Shown piece after piece: positions 33,999 through 44,120 of a stretch of DNA of 64,000 nt (within the stretch, counting starts at the first letter, position 1; each line of letters begins with the position of its first letter). Made by a program: the position numbers and the translations under genes. Where the stretch lies: assembly GCA_029953675.1 (NCBI GenBank), contig JAMWBK010000009.1, forward strand, positions 1,768,789 through 1,832,788, written 5' to 3'. The notes below the pieces were generated by a model that saw only the letters and a list, made by a program, of their open reading frames with translations, did no database searches and had not been told where the DNA came from. The DNA comes from Rhodosorus marinus (lineage: Eukaryota; Rhodophyta; Stylonematophyceae; Stylonematales; Stylonemataceae).

Positions 33999-35051
33999 CT
34001 AGAATCTACCAGGCATATTCAGTACTGCATTTACAGTCGTACGCATTCCGCCCATTGAGTTGTACTCAATTGCCATTATCGCGTCGATATATCCAGTTTC
34101 CGCCGTACTTTCTTCAGCAGCGTCATCAACCCACGGGCAGAGCTGAGTTGACGTGCAGATAAGTGGAGTAACGTTCCTTGTGCGCACAATTGTAGGATCT
34201 TCGCTACCGGGTGCGAAGACTAGGTAGGAGTACAGAAGATGCACATGCTCCCCAACCAATCCACCCGGCCCAGCAAATGTTCCTGCCAGTGTCAAATCGC
34301 CATCAACTACCCAACCACCCCACATGGCATTCGCATATGGACAAGAGATAGCTTGCATACTGTCTGCAACTACGTGCATGGTGAAGTTCATGAAATACGG
34401 AGCCACGAACGCACCACTGTTTTGGTCGATGTACACTCCAGGCATCTCTTCGTTCTCAACAAGGTCAAGATCCACTCCAAACCGTGTCAGAAACCAAGAA
34501 ACAGCTTCGTCTTTGCTCTGCTTAACCTCCGCCTCGCCCCAGTGCATCGCGTCCTCAAAGAAGTGCATATGTGGGTCAACGACAATTGACTCACCCTGCG
34601 CACTCTCAGGACCATGGTCTGAGACCTGAATTTCTTCACCCCACTGCCCATGCAGCGTGATTGTCCTGTTAACACAAGGCTCATCATCTTCGTGGTCGTG
34701 ATCGTGGTCGTGATCGTGGTCGTGATCGTGGTCGTGGTCATGGTCGTCATCGTGGTCGTGATCGTGGTCGTGATCGTGATCGTGGTCACAAGGCTCATCA
34801 TCTTCGTGATCGTGGTCGTGATCGTGGTCGTGATCAGACTGGGCGGCCGTAACATCCATCCTAGCAGCATCTGCGATGCCCGATCTTCCACTTTTAAAGA
34901 GATTCTTCTGCCCTCCCGTCTCTTCCACCAATTTCATCACGGAACCAACATCACCAACCCTTATGCCTTCCTTGCGGATTCTTGGCATATTCGCCGAGGC
35001 AAGACTCACAACAGCCACCATGGCCACAAGAAGTACTTGGTAGACTTTCAT
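33999..35051 (-). CDS. Secreted Asp-His-repeat protein, putative metal binder
   Basis: An intronless 350-residue frame. Residues 1-20 form a clear signal peptide (basic start, hydrophobic core, ending SLASA). Residues 73-120 are almost pure Asp-His dipeptides in two blocks, each closed by EDDEPC, so the block plus Cys ending is itself duplicated. The remaining ~230 residues are ordinary: possible N-glycosylation sites NRT (128) and NFT, paired Cys, and hydrophobic strands (GGWVVDGDLTLAGTF, EHVHLLYSYLVF). I recognise no family for this part. Asp-His tracts are known in zinc, nickel and copper handling proteins, so extracellular or secretory-pathway metal binding is a reasonable inference. The DNA of the tract is a near-perfect 6-bp repeat and likely varies in length. 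A 138-bp satellite lies 200 bp upstream of the start codon. Confidence 0.8.
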   Translation of the reverse strand: MKVYQVLLVAMVAVVSLASANMPRIRKEGIRVGDVGSVMKLVEETGGQKNLFKSGRSGIADAARMDVTAAQSDHDHDHDHDHEDDEPCDHDHDHDHDHDHDDDHDHDHDHDHDHDHDHDHEDDEPCVNRTITLHGQWGEEIQVSDHGPESAQGESIVVDPHMHFFEDAMHWGEAEVKQSKDEAVSWFLTRFGVDLDLVENEEMPGVYIDQNSGAFVAPYFMNFTMHVVADSMQAISCPYANAMWGGWVVDGDLTLAGTFAGPGGLVGEHVHLLYSYLVFAPGSEDPTIVRTRNVTPLICTSTQLCPWVDDAAEESTAETGYIDAIMAIEYNSMGGMRTTVNAVLNMPGRF

Positions 35052-35263
35052 CCTGCAGTTTACCTTCGCCTACAACTACGTAGACTCTTCCGAATTCCTT
35101 AGAATCTTCTGAATTCCTTAGACTCTTCCGAACTTTTAGTCTGCTCACCCAGCACTTCTTCCAGCATTCCGGAATGTTTTCCTCTTTAAGTACTTACGAA
35201 GTCAAACTTCAGTGAGAAGTTTCCGCACGAGCCCAACACGACCAGAACAGCTGTTTAAGCTGA

Positions 35264-35760
35264 CCCTCTGAGATATCCTATCACCCTTGCAAAGGATCTA
35301 CTGCGATCAGAAATCAGTGCCACCAGTTGTAATCCAGCTACCTCCTACAGCAGTCAACAGTGTCAACACAGTGACTCACATGCAAATCGATTCGTCCAGA
35401 CTCCTCTGCGATATCCTATTCCCCAAGTCAATAGTGTCAACGCAGTGACTCAAATGCAAATCGATTCGTCCAGACCCCTCTGAGATATACTATCACCCTT
35501 GCAAAGGATCTACTGCGATCAGAAATCAGTGCCACCAGTTGTAATCCAGCTACCCCCTACAGCAGTCAACAGTGTCAACACAGTGACTCACATGCAAATC
35601 GATTCGTCCAGACCCCTCTGAGATATCCCATCCCCCTTGCAAAGGATCTACTGCGATCAGAAATCAGTGCCAACAGTTGTAATCCAGCTAACCCCTTCAG
35701 CGGTCAACAGTGTCAAAACAGTGACTCACATACATATCGATTTGTCCAGGCCCTCCGAGC
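35264..35760. repeat. 138-bp tandem repeat, about 3.5 copies
   Basis: Units begin CCCTCTGAGATATCC and end GATTCGTCCAGAC. Copy 1 is 35264-35401, copy 2 is an internally deleted 74-bp unit (35402-35475), copy 3 is 35476-35613, copy 4 is 35614-35750, and a further truncated start follows. Each full unit contains AAAGGATCTACTGCGATCAG. It lies in the presumed promoter region of the Asp-His-repeat gene. Confidence 0.9.
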
Positions 35761-36195
35761 TCGATGAAAACCCCAACATGCACATCGAACTCGTATTCCA
35801 ACATATTCCTTCAGCGACAGTTGTTTTTCCTTAGCCAACGGCCGGCAGCAATGCTTAGGTTAACCACAACCAAAACCTAAGCATTGCTGCTGGGCGCTGG
35901 TCCCGGAAAAACCGAAAACAAAAAAAAGGAATAATGGACGTTGTGAGCAGCACAGAGTCCGCAGCAGTTGAAGAATTTGCTTAGTCGTAGTTGCAGGACA
36001 TGGAGGGAGTTGTTGTGGCAGTAGGCAACAAGGAGGGAAGATCAATCGTAAAAAAAAAAAAATCCGGAGTGAGCAAACGACCCACAAAAGTCAACTCTCC
36101 GGCCTGGTAACTAAAAAAATATGAAGATTCGGGGGCTTGCCCGATAGATCTAATCAACCCAAAGGTTTCGCTTAGACATTGATGTTTCCTCCTTT
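35761..36195. other. Spacer with a 17-bp hairpin
   Basis: 35845-35861 pairs perfectly with 35874-35890 (12-nt loop). A run of 12 A residues lies near 36049-36060. No gene recognised. Confidence 0.6.
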
Positions 36196-36850
36196 TTGGC
36201 TAAATTTGCCAGGGCGTTGTCCTAGGCATCATTCGTGCCTTCGGCACGGGCTCATCGCGTGGTACTTCTGTTCATTGAATATGGAATTCCATATTGGTTT
36301 TATACATCCCGTTGGTTCTGCCTGGGGAGTTGAGCGTGAACGCCCTGACCGTCTCTCCTCGTTTACCCGTTTGAGTTTCTTGCTGTGCGTGTGACCGCTG
36401 CTTTGATATTGGAGGCGTGTTTTCTTTGCCGCCGGGAGTCTTTTTCCCCCTGAGATTTTTCTCTTTCCAGTCTCCGATTACCAATTCATTCATTCATTCA
36501 ACATGCAAATCAAGCTCGTATCCCCACGTGTTCGTGCATAGCTGAGCCTCAGTCGTTACTTGGCCGCTGCGGGAGAGCGCCGTGCATTTGCAGCTAGCAG
36601 TGTTAGACGTTGCAAAAAGTGCTGTCTTCCGTACGCATTCGTACTTCCGTTGGTTTACGTGGCTTGGGGAGTTGTTCCGCGAACGCCCTGACCGTCTCTC
36701 CTCCTTCATTACCCTGTTCAAGTTTCTTGTTGTGCCATATGAACGATTCTTTGATGTTGCATGGAGGGGTGCGATCATCGCCGAGCGTAATCTTTTGCCG
36801 TCGGGATTCTTTCCTTTCAGTCTCCGATAAACCAATTCATTCATTTGTTC
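36196..36850 (+). mobile_element. Two tandem 3' fragments of family 2 retroelement
   Basis: Both pieces align by eye with the last ~270 bp of the copy that ends at 58148: each carries GAACGCCCTGACCGTCT followed by the 3' untranslated region and an ATTC-rich tail. The first ends at about 36500 with four consecutive ATTC units; the second covers about 36540-36850. Both are too damaged to code. A 16-bp palindrome (ATATGGAATTCCATAT) lies near 36279-36294. Confidence 0.75.
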
Positions 36851-37282
36851 AATATATTCACATCTAACTCGTATCCCAGAGTCTTCCTGCGTAGCCTGAA
36901 CCGAACAACAGTTGTTGCTCCATTGCCGCCGAGATTTCTTCAACAAAAACGCTTCATTGCTAGGGGGATATTGGTTTTCCTGCTTCTGCGGATCAGCGCT
37001 GTTCAGCAGATGGGGGACTCCAATTTCATGCAGCACTCTCGTGAGCATTTTACACTTTTTTCTACTCTTCTTACACTTTTCTTCGCTATATCTAAGGTCA
37101 TTGATCCTAAAATTATCCGTTTTTGTATACCACTCGAAAAGCCCGGTCAGAGTATATGAGATATTCGGGGGTTCTCACCCCACTCGCAACCCCTGTATAC
37201 AGCGGTTTCTGAGCTTTTCTTAGAGCATTTTGCTCAGTTTAGAGCGTTTTACACCTTTTACACTTTGCACACTCGTAGTTTT
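36851..37282. other. Short spacer, nothing recognised
   Basis: AT-richer sequence with T-runs; no reading frame with family resemblance. Confidence 0.4.
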
Positions 37283-38292
37283 TTATGTGGTACCACTCCA
37301 GGGGGGGGTCCCGCCCCGTGCGAGGTTGGCTGCCAGTATGCGCAGGTCTGGGGCAGGATGCGGATCTCGCCTGGTCTTGTTGCGGGATTTGCCGACGCCC
37401 CCGACCGAGAAGTATGCCAGTCGTTTGGGGCAGTCTCGTTTAACGTGTCCTATCTCTCGACACAGGTAGCAGGTTGGCGGCGCTCCCATGCTTCGAGTGT
37501 GTGGTCGACGCGGTGACGTTGTGCGGGTCTTGCTTCTTGGTGGATCCGAGGATCCCTTCGTCGCTTCCTTCGGCATCTCGTGGGCACCCGCCATGCTTAA
37601 TGCGATGGCTTTCGCTTCTTCATAGGTCTTGGGTCGACCATAATAGACGAAGTCTCGCTCACGACCAGTCAAGCCCGCCTTAAAACGCTCAAGCTTTTCA
37701 GAGTCGCTGATGAACTCGCCCAACTGCATGAAAAGTTCATCGAGATAGTCGACATAACGGGTGACATCGGGGCCGCGTTGTCGAGCGTTGCCTTATATAG
37801 TCTCGGTTACTGTAAACTAAGACATACCTGACAGTAAAGTAGAAGCGAGTGGATGCTAAAACATTAACGTCAAGAAGAGAGTGGATCCTAAACTAGGTAC
37901 CTGACACTAAAACATAGACGGATTACACAGCTGTCAGGGGAGGTTCTCATCTCACACATAGTTGTAGGCGGGACACGTGGCGCTCCGATAGTGGCGTAGA
38001 TCGGCGGGTAATTGGCGGGATCCGCAGTGATTGGTGCCAGGACAGTTGGCAGTGGATTATTCAGCATAGGGTGCTCCGCACGCCAATCACGGCGCGGATC
38101 GGATTCCGGTCCGGAAGAATGCGCAGCAAATTCAAACTCGGCCCTATCGCGCGCGAACCGATTTTGAAATATTCCTGTCCCTTGCTGGGCACCCGGGGAA
38201 CTGTTGTATGTGCTTTGGCCTAGGTTCCGCAGGCCCTCCGTGACCCTCTGCAGGTCCGAGCGAGTAGGAGATCGGATGAAGAGATTCTCCAC
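37283..38292 (-). mobile_element. LTR-retrotransposon gag fragment with CCHC zinc knuckle
   Basis: Minus-strand gag remnant in two frames. 37729-37283 encodes a capsid-like end (LGEFISDSEKLERFKAGL, then YGRPKTYEEAKAIALSM) followed by a CCHC knuckle, CYLCREIGHVKRDCP. The 38292-37888 frame (RSDLQRVTEGLRNLG...) may be the N-terminal part. The pattern fits gag of Ty1/copia or Ty3 elements. No LTR pair was identified. Confidence 0.7.
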
Positions 38293-38572
38293 CGCCTCGA
38301 AAACTTGCTCCCCACGGATCTGAGAACTCCCGTCTCAAGATAGCACCGGGCAAACGGTGCACACCGCTAGAGCAATCCCCGGACGACGCCTGGCTCAGAA
38401 GGCTCCTCGAGCACCTCAGGAAGACAGTTGCTTGGCTCCGGTGTTCACGTGCCTCGCCAGGGATCCCGCTGCTACTATCCGCCACATCCAGAAAAGCCCG
38501 CGTGCCAGGCTCCCCAATACCCACCCCGCTCGGGGGGGGGATCACCATCCACCTCCAAAATGTCCTTCGATG

Positions 38573-38778
38573 ATGATGATCCGTTTATTCAGAGGCTGTC
38601 CTTCCGCGGACTAAGACACAGTCTTAGCAACAAACTTTTGGCAAAGAAAAACCCAAAACTGATCACACAAACACCATGATGATCCGTTTATTCAGAGGCT
38701 GTCCTTCCGCGGACTAAGACACAGTCTTAGCAACAAACTTTTGGCAAAGAAAAACCCAAAACTGATCACACAAAACAC
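38573..38778. repeat. 103-bp tandem duplication
   Basis: 38573-38675 is repeated almost perfectly at 38676-38778 (ATGATGATCCGTTTATTC onward). Each unit contains the small palindrome CTAAGACACAGTCTTAG. The second copy runs straight into family 2 retroelement sequence. Confidence 0.9.
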
Positions 38779-39536
38779 CAGAAATTCTGTCCAGCAGTGC
38801 ACCTGGGGTTTTACTGTAAAACTAACAACCCCGGATGGGTGTTCTACGTGCAGTTGCCAGGGGGTTGCCGCAACCCCCCTGGCCCGGATTCCAGATGTGC
38901 ATTGTGCGGGGCCAATGTGCCTTGGGGTGATTATGGTGCGCATTTGTTGGCGTCTTGTGTGGAGGAGGTTCAAGGGGCCCGGACCAGACGCCATACTCGG
39001 CTCAACCGCTTGCTTTTCCGCTACCTTCCTTCTCAATCGCTCGGTACGGACCGAGAAGTGGAGTATGAGGTCTCTCTGGCGGTGGCATCAGAAATTGCTG
39101 ACGAGAGTGAAGCCCCAGCGGTACTGCGGGTGGCGGATCTCGTTGTGTCTGACCTAAGCGCGCGTCGCAGTGAGTACGTTGACCTCTCCATCCTTTGTCG
39201 TCAGGCGACCAGGTACCTGCCTGCGTCCGCTCGGCGTCGAGGAGCTGCAACTCGGCATGTGAAAGGATCGCAGTACGCGGCAGGCATGTCAAACCCTACT
39301 TTTAGCGATTCGACGGTGACATACGGGTTTGTCCGCCTCATTATTGAATGCTTTTGCTTGATAGATAGTGTAGGTTCTCGCTGGCTGCGGGGTCTCATTC
39401 GCAACGACGTAGGGCGTCTAGATAGTCTGCTCACGGAGCTTTCTTTAACCCTGTGGCGCTCAAATGCTGCTTTGTTTGTAGGCGCGTGTCATCAGCGTCT
39501 TGTCTCTCGCTTCTCAGGGTAGTTTAGCCTCTGAAT
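38779..39536 (+). mobile_element. Family 2 retroelement, endonuclease-end fragment
   Basis: An open 241-residue frame (38797-39522) covers the C-terminal part of the ORF2 protein: the Cys/His knuckle CALCGANVPWGDYGAHLLASC (Cys-x2-Cys, then His-x4-Cys), the ARTRRHTRL stretch, the restriction-like endonuclease motifs VADLVVSD...EYVDLSI, and the terminal IDSVGSRWLRGLI block. It is 5'-truncated before the knuckle and ends just after the stop codon. Confidence 0.85.
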
Positions 39537-39540
39537 AAAC

Positions 39541-40530
39541 GTGATGGTGATGATGTCACATTCGGGGACGGGAAGGAATACCAAGACCCTCATCCAGGTG
39601 GGTACGGTGGAACTGGACACACATGGGGGAGACACCCTCTGTTTGGCTGACACAATTTACCTCCCCGGAGGTGCGCTCAACGTAATCATCCTCAGGCGAC
39701 TTATGGAAAAAGGCTTTGGAGTTAGATCCATAGGTATTAGAGATTCAGTAGTAAGAACAGCTCATGTAGATATTTTTAAAGCTACATGCACTTCTGGTCT
39801 TTACTAGAAATCAGTTCGTGAGCAGAACGGTAGCGGTAGCGAGGAGAGACGACAGGAAAACGGATTGTATGGGATGGCACAGACGTTTGGGTCATCCAGG
39901 GGCGGGTGCGATCAGGCAACTGAAAAAGGACGGAGTCGTGGAAGTGAACGGCCCGGTACCCCCAAAGTTCGAGTGCTCCAACTGTGAACAAGCAAGGATG
40001 ACTACAACTGGTGGTTGGGGATCACTCCGGAAGTCGGAGAGCTTCGGCGAGTGTCTACATTGTGACCTTGCTGGGCCCCTGCTGGATGGGAGAGGAGGTG
40101 TCAAAGACATTGGTCTATTCCGAGATGAACCTACGGGTTTGGGGCATACGCGCTGGAGCACAAGAGCTTAATTTATGAAGCTTTCCGCGAACGTTTCATG
40201 CTACTACGAACGCAGCATAAGGCGGAAGTAAAGGGTTAAAGAGCGATAACGCTCTGGAACATACAAGAGTATGAAGTCGTTGCTCGGAGACGTAGGGATG
40301 GAATGGGATCCCTGCGAGCCAGACACTCCCTCTGGCAATGGGATGGCGGAGCGGATGGTGCTCGCCGTCAAGCTCGACAGCGGACTGCCAGACAACTTGT
40401 GGCCTTAAGTATTGCCCACGGTCTTCAAAGGAATCAAAACACGCCGCGGAAGTTCCTAGGTGGAAAGAGCCTGGAGGAACGCGTTAGACGCGTGCCAAAC
40501 AGCACAACATGTACCCATTCGGCAGTCGGA
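39541..40530 (+). mobile_element. Copia-like retrotransposon fragment: pre-integrase and integrase
   Basis: Plus strand, broken by stops and frameshifts. LADTIYLPGGALNVIILRRL (39649-39708) matches the end of a copia protease/gag-pre-integrase spacer. GWHRRLGHPGAGAIRQL (39870-39920) with a following Cys-x2-Cys is the GAG_pre-integrase motif. HCDLAGPL (about 40058) starts the integrase core, and PDTPSGNGMAERMV (40321-40362, a different frame) is its conserved later block. Confidence 0.8.
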
Positions 40531-40714
40531 TAACTTACAAGCTGACGGGACCAGGAAAGATGCGCAAGTTGCAGACCAAGAGGGGCACTGGGATTCTCAT
40601 GGATGTTAAAGATTCCCACGCGAGAATGATCCATACTACAGGCCTTTCTTTAGCCGACAGAGGTAGTCGGCCTTGCAAGGCTCCTCCAAACCTCTTGGTT
40701 GCAACATGTAGAGC

Positions 40715-41045
40715 TCGTCCTCCAGATCCGCATTCAGTTACGCCGTCTTAACATCTTCTTGCTTCACCTCCAGGTCCTCCCTTGCTGCTATAGTCAGCAG
40801 CATTCGGATACTGGACAAATCTACCGTTGGAGCGAAAACTTCCTCTTAGTCCACTCCTCACCGCTGCCGGAATTCTCGAGCGACGAGTCGATCTTTGAGA
40901 CGCTGTACTGACGCGTCGCTGTTCTTCTTGACCTTCAGGATTAGTCGAGAGCACAGAATCTTCGCAGATCGTGGTACTATATCCCTGTGAACCAGATCCC
41001 ACGCTGGTTTGACCGCAGCGATCCAATTTCTTCTGCTGCCGCCCG
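40715..41045 (-). mobile_element. Copia-like reverse transcriptase fragment, inverted
   Basis: On the minus strand, one frame reads QRLKDRLVAREF, then EEVFAPTVDLSSIRMLL, then LEVKQEDVKTA, the N-terminal RT block of copia elements, interrupted by at least three in-frame stops. It is opposite in orientation to the adjacent integrase fragment, so the two have been rearranged or come from different copies. Confidence 0.7.
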
Positions 41046-41674
41046 CCTCCAGTCTTCGGCGTACTCGCTCTCGACTACTTCACTGCAGGACTCCGGATCC
41101 GGTACATCGTAAAGCGAATCTCCCTTTCGCATAAGATTGATGGATGTCTCCTTCATAGTAGCACGCTGACTATTCGCTATTCGCTCTGAATAAACGGAGG
41201 ACTATTCGTCCTCCTCAGATCCATGCCCTTCGCAAGGAAGACATCCTCCGACACTCGCCAGTGTCGGGACTGGCGAGTGTCGGGATTGTCGAAAGTCGGT
41301 TGCCAGTGTATCGTAGAGAGAACTTCCCCTATGGCACAAGGGCGAGGGGGAGTGCTGGACGGTGATGATATTAGCTAGGGTAGTATATCCGGTGGATGGA
41401 TACTATACTGTAGATCTGAGGTAGAATCATTGAGTGCATCACAATAGGCCGCAATGCATTGGCAGACGTTGATTAATTAGGCCCAAGTGGTGGGGCTTCC
41501 GGGCAGGGAAACAGTAAAAGAAGGTACCGAAGTTTGGGGAAATACGACGGAGGTCGATTTGGTGGTTTTACTGGGCTTTACTAGCATAGCCTGAAGGTTA
41601 AGAGGTTTTACTAACATAGCCTGATGCGCTGAAAGGAAACTAGGGACTAGGAAGAAGAGCATGTAAGCCCTGGT
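41046..41674. other. Spacer with a 15-bp hairpin and family 2 tail remnants
   Basis: 41248-41262 and 41269-41283 form a perfect 15-bp stem with a 6-nt loop. The phrase ACTAGCATAGCCTGAAG (41580-41596) is the reverse complement of the end of the family 2 element at 63.95 kb, and a diverged second copy follows at 41614, so this is probably a decayed tail. No gene. Confidence 0.55.
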
Positions 41675-41689
41675 GTTACGTTAGTCTGG
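41675..41689 (+). repeat. Family 1 terminal motif, upstream boundary of the next copy
   Basis: GTTACGTTAGTCTGG lies about 40 bp before recognisable reverse transcriptase sequence starts. The same motif in full or near-full form is at 43307-43323, 43355-43373, 50032-50046 (minus, partial), 50337-50353 (minus), 50788-50804 (minus) and 53149-53165. Confidence 0.85.
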
Positions 41690-43323
41690 ACTCGCGCCGG
41701 GACTACGTTGTACACCAAATGGCACTCGGGTGTTTGCGGAAGAACAATGTCGAGCTATTCAAACGCGACATGCGAACCTGGTCAAATCGATTCAGCGACT
41801 CCCCGATGCTGAACTCCAAGTCAAGCTGGCCCTCTTTCGGTACTGCGCAGGCCCAAGGCTCGATTATCATACACGTGGGCTGGCGTACCCTATTGGACGT
41901 ACCGTTGCCCGCGAGGCGGACGCGATCACCCTCTCGGAGCTTGAAGGCTTGTGTGGGGGCCTATGTCAACACCAGGATATCACCGCACGTGAGGCTGCAG
42001 CGGTTGAGAAACAGATTCGACTCCCGTGTCGATGGGGAGGACTTGGCTTTGCCACGCGCACGAGAATTCAACCAGTTGCCTTCCATGCAGGATGGAAACA
42101 CAGCCTGCAAGAGAACACCACTGAATCACGCTACCTCGAACGGCTTTCCCAGGAGTGTATTGCGGCAGCACAAGGAGAATCGCTGCCACGGGTGCGACTT
42201 GGATGGACAACCGATGGACTTGCTTGGCAACTGGTGGAGGCAAGTCGCGCAATTAGACGACGTTTGCCAGCGACGACCAGTGCACGGATCCAGAGGCTGG
42301 CCGATTGGCAACCGCTGGAGGACTCGGCGGAAGGCACAGCGGAAGACAGAGCAGGTACCCAAAGGTTTGACGGTCCGATCCAAAAAACGCTCTCTCGAGA
42401 GTGTCACCGACAAGCCTATGAGGAGCTTACTGGAGATTCAACACTGGACGACCTAGACCGGGCGAGGATCCGATCGGCATCTGGAACGGGGTGCGGGGTC
42501 TGGCTACGCGACTGTCCTAGTACAGGGCCGCGGCAGTTGACGCGAAATGAGATGTTGTGGAGAATGCGGATGCTTCTAGGGCTACCACTACAAGGACTAG
42601 GGCGGTCACACACGTGCACAGTCTGCGAGCAACCACACGATGTGCGTGGGATCCAGCGGCTGCACCACTGCAGGACCTCATCAGGGATGCGATCCAAGAG
42701 GCACGACGAGCTAAAGGTGGAATTGAGTCGATGGTTACACCTATGGAGTTTCACGGAGATACAAGTAGAGCCTGAGGGGTTCTTTGCTGGGTCTGGAATT
42801 CGCCCAGACATCGTTGCACGACACCCGACGAGCGGATGCGTGTACGTGGTGGATGTGATGGTCACATCGCCACTTCAAAGACATCAGTTGAGACATACGA
42901 GCTGGAACTGCGGGTATGCTGCGAAACTGGCCGAACAAGCGAAGGCGTTGCATTATAAGGATTTGCTGAGGGGGCAAAACCGAGATGTGGTTCTTGTGCC
43001 GTTCATTTTTGAGACATTTGGTCGAATGGGCCAGGCAAGCCTTGAATTCTTCGAACGGCGAGCGCGCACCTGCATGATCGTGATTCCCATCTATCGTCGG
43101 TGAGGGGTCAACTAAACCGCATTTTGTGGCAGCACAATGCTGCGCTAGTTGAGCACGGGATCGAGAAAGATCGCGCAGATTGACCGATATTTCCCCTAAG
43201 TAGAATGTAGATGAGACTCCTGGACAGAGAGTCCAGGTTTGGTTAGTGCGTACGTAGTGATCGTGTGACGCGCTACAATAGGTAGCTGCCCAATAAAGGC
43301 TACGGGGGTACGTTAGTCTGGGG
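41690..43323 (+). mobile_element. Family 1 retroelement, 5'-truncated copy with open reading frame
   Basis: Starts abruptly within the reverse transcriptase, after motif C, directly behind a terminal motif, and ends with the subfamily tail GCTGCCCAATAAAGGCTACG followed by the terminal motif. The tail contains AATAAA. Nearly identical sequence recurs at 51537-52060, suggesting recent activity. Confidence 0.88.
41730..43103 (+). pseudogene. Family 1 ORF2 C-terminal half: RT thumb, knuckle, endonuclease
   Basis: An uninterrupted frame of about 457 codons without a natural start. It covers the thumb (AELQVKLALFRYCAG, LPCRWGGLGFATRTRIQ), the conserved RARIRSASGTGCGVWLRDC block, a Cys/His cluster (CTVCEQPHDVRGIQRLHHC), the KRHDELKVELSRWL helix, and the restriction-like endonuclease core GIRPDIVARHP...VYVVDVMVTSP, the RPD and D-x-V spacing of R2-type elements. 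It ends with FGRMGQASLEF. It serves as the reference for the broken copies elsewhere. Confidence 0.85.
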
Positions 43324-43420
43324 TAGAGGATTAAGCGGCGGTGATATAAGTCTGGTGTTACGCTAGTCTGGGGTCTGGGGTTAGTCTGGGGTTAGTCTGG
43401 GGTGAGTCTGGGGTAAAAGC
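43324..43420 (+). repeat. Tandem terminal motif array
   Basis: After the end of the preceding copy, GTTACGCTAGTCTGGGG occurs again (43357-43373), followed by several 11-12 bp units of the form TCTGGGGTTAG up to about 43415. The next family 1 element starts immediately after it. Confidence 0.85.
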
Positions 43421-43469
43421 TAAAGTTCGTACGGAAGACAACAACAAAAGTTCGTAAGAAAGTTCGAAG

Positions 43470-44120
43470 ATGATCGTGAGGGAGGTACGCGGGCCGTACC
43501 CCGAACCTCTTGTCATTCAGGGCCCGGACCCCTCGGGCACCCGGGAAGTTTTGCAAAGGCACCAGCACCAGTCTGATGGCGACGTGCAGGAGACACCGAC
43601 GGAACCACAAGCAGGCGATGTTCAAGCAAGAACGCGGACCGAGTCTGCAGCCGCAACCGACCCGGCAGCCACATTCTTGCATCAACTGCGTAGCTTCGAC
43701 AGATGCTACCAGGACCTGGGCATCGCTGCGTCCGAAATTACAGACTTCTACAAAGCCGTTTTTCAACTGTACTCGAGGGTCAACAGCTCGCAAGAGCTGC
43801 AAGGTGTCACCGGACGCCTTACGGAGTTGTCCCGGAAACCGGGTATGTGGGAAGGTGGAGCCGCTACTACGAATTCTGCACCATCTCCGCATGATCTCCC
43901 GCGAGATCTCCCGCGACAGGCCGTAGGCAACCACCTCGGCCCCGAAACCCGTTACCGTAACGGTCGTCTGCCAGGAAGTTATGCCGTCCATGATTTAGGA
44001 ACCCGGCTCCCTGCGCCCCAGGGAGGGACAGGTGTCCGGGATCTAGGACACTATGCGGAGACATTCGCAGCCATCGGGGAGGGCCCTACAAGGCCAACCT
44101 TCGCCGATTTCGCAGCATAA
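43470..44120 (+). CDS. Family 1 ORF1, N-terminal part
   Basis: 216 codons open from ATG. The protein is Pro/Gln/Ala-rich and likely disordered at first (residues 1-75), then a helical segment (FLHQLRSFDRCYQDLGIAAS, ending FYKAVFQLYSRV). No zinc knuckle or RNA-recognition motif was seen. It is followed, in another frame, by the more conserved ORF1 domain, so a frameshift probably splits an originally longer ORF1. Confidence 0.55.
   Translation: MIVREVRGPYPEPLVIQGPDPSGTREVLQRHQHQSDGDVQETPTEPQAGDVQARTRTESAAATDPAATFLHQLRSFDRCYQDLGIAASEITDFYKAVFQLYSRVNSSQELQGVTGRLTELSRKPGMWEGGAATTNSAPSPHDLPRDLPRQAVGNHLGPETRYRNGRLPGSYAVHDLGTRLPAPQGGTGVRDLGHYAETFAAIGEGPTRPTFADFAA

Noticed and set aside
34650-35102. 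Plus-strand frame rich in Val/Ile opposite the Asp-His tract
   Set aside because: It is the antisense reading of the 6-bp Asp-His codon repeat (GTC/GTG/ATC codons). The minus frame has a signal peptide and a long non-repetitive continuation, so the plus frame is a shadow.
38357-38679. Plus-strand frames over the gag region as host genes
   Set aside because: They are antisense to the gag-like frame and partly built from the 103-bp tandem duplication; no motif.
43365-43415. Telomere repeat
   Set aside because: The units are only 11-12 bp, few, degenerate and internal, and they follow a retroelement 3' end. A telomeric origin is mentioned only as a possibility.
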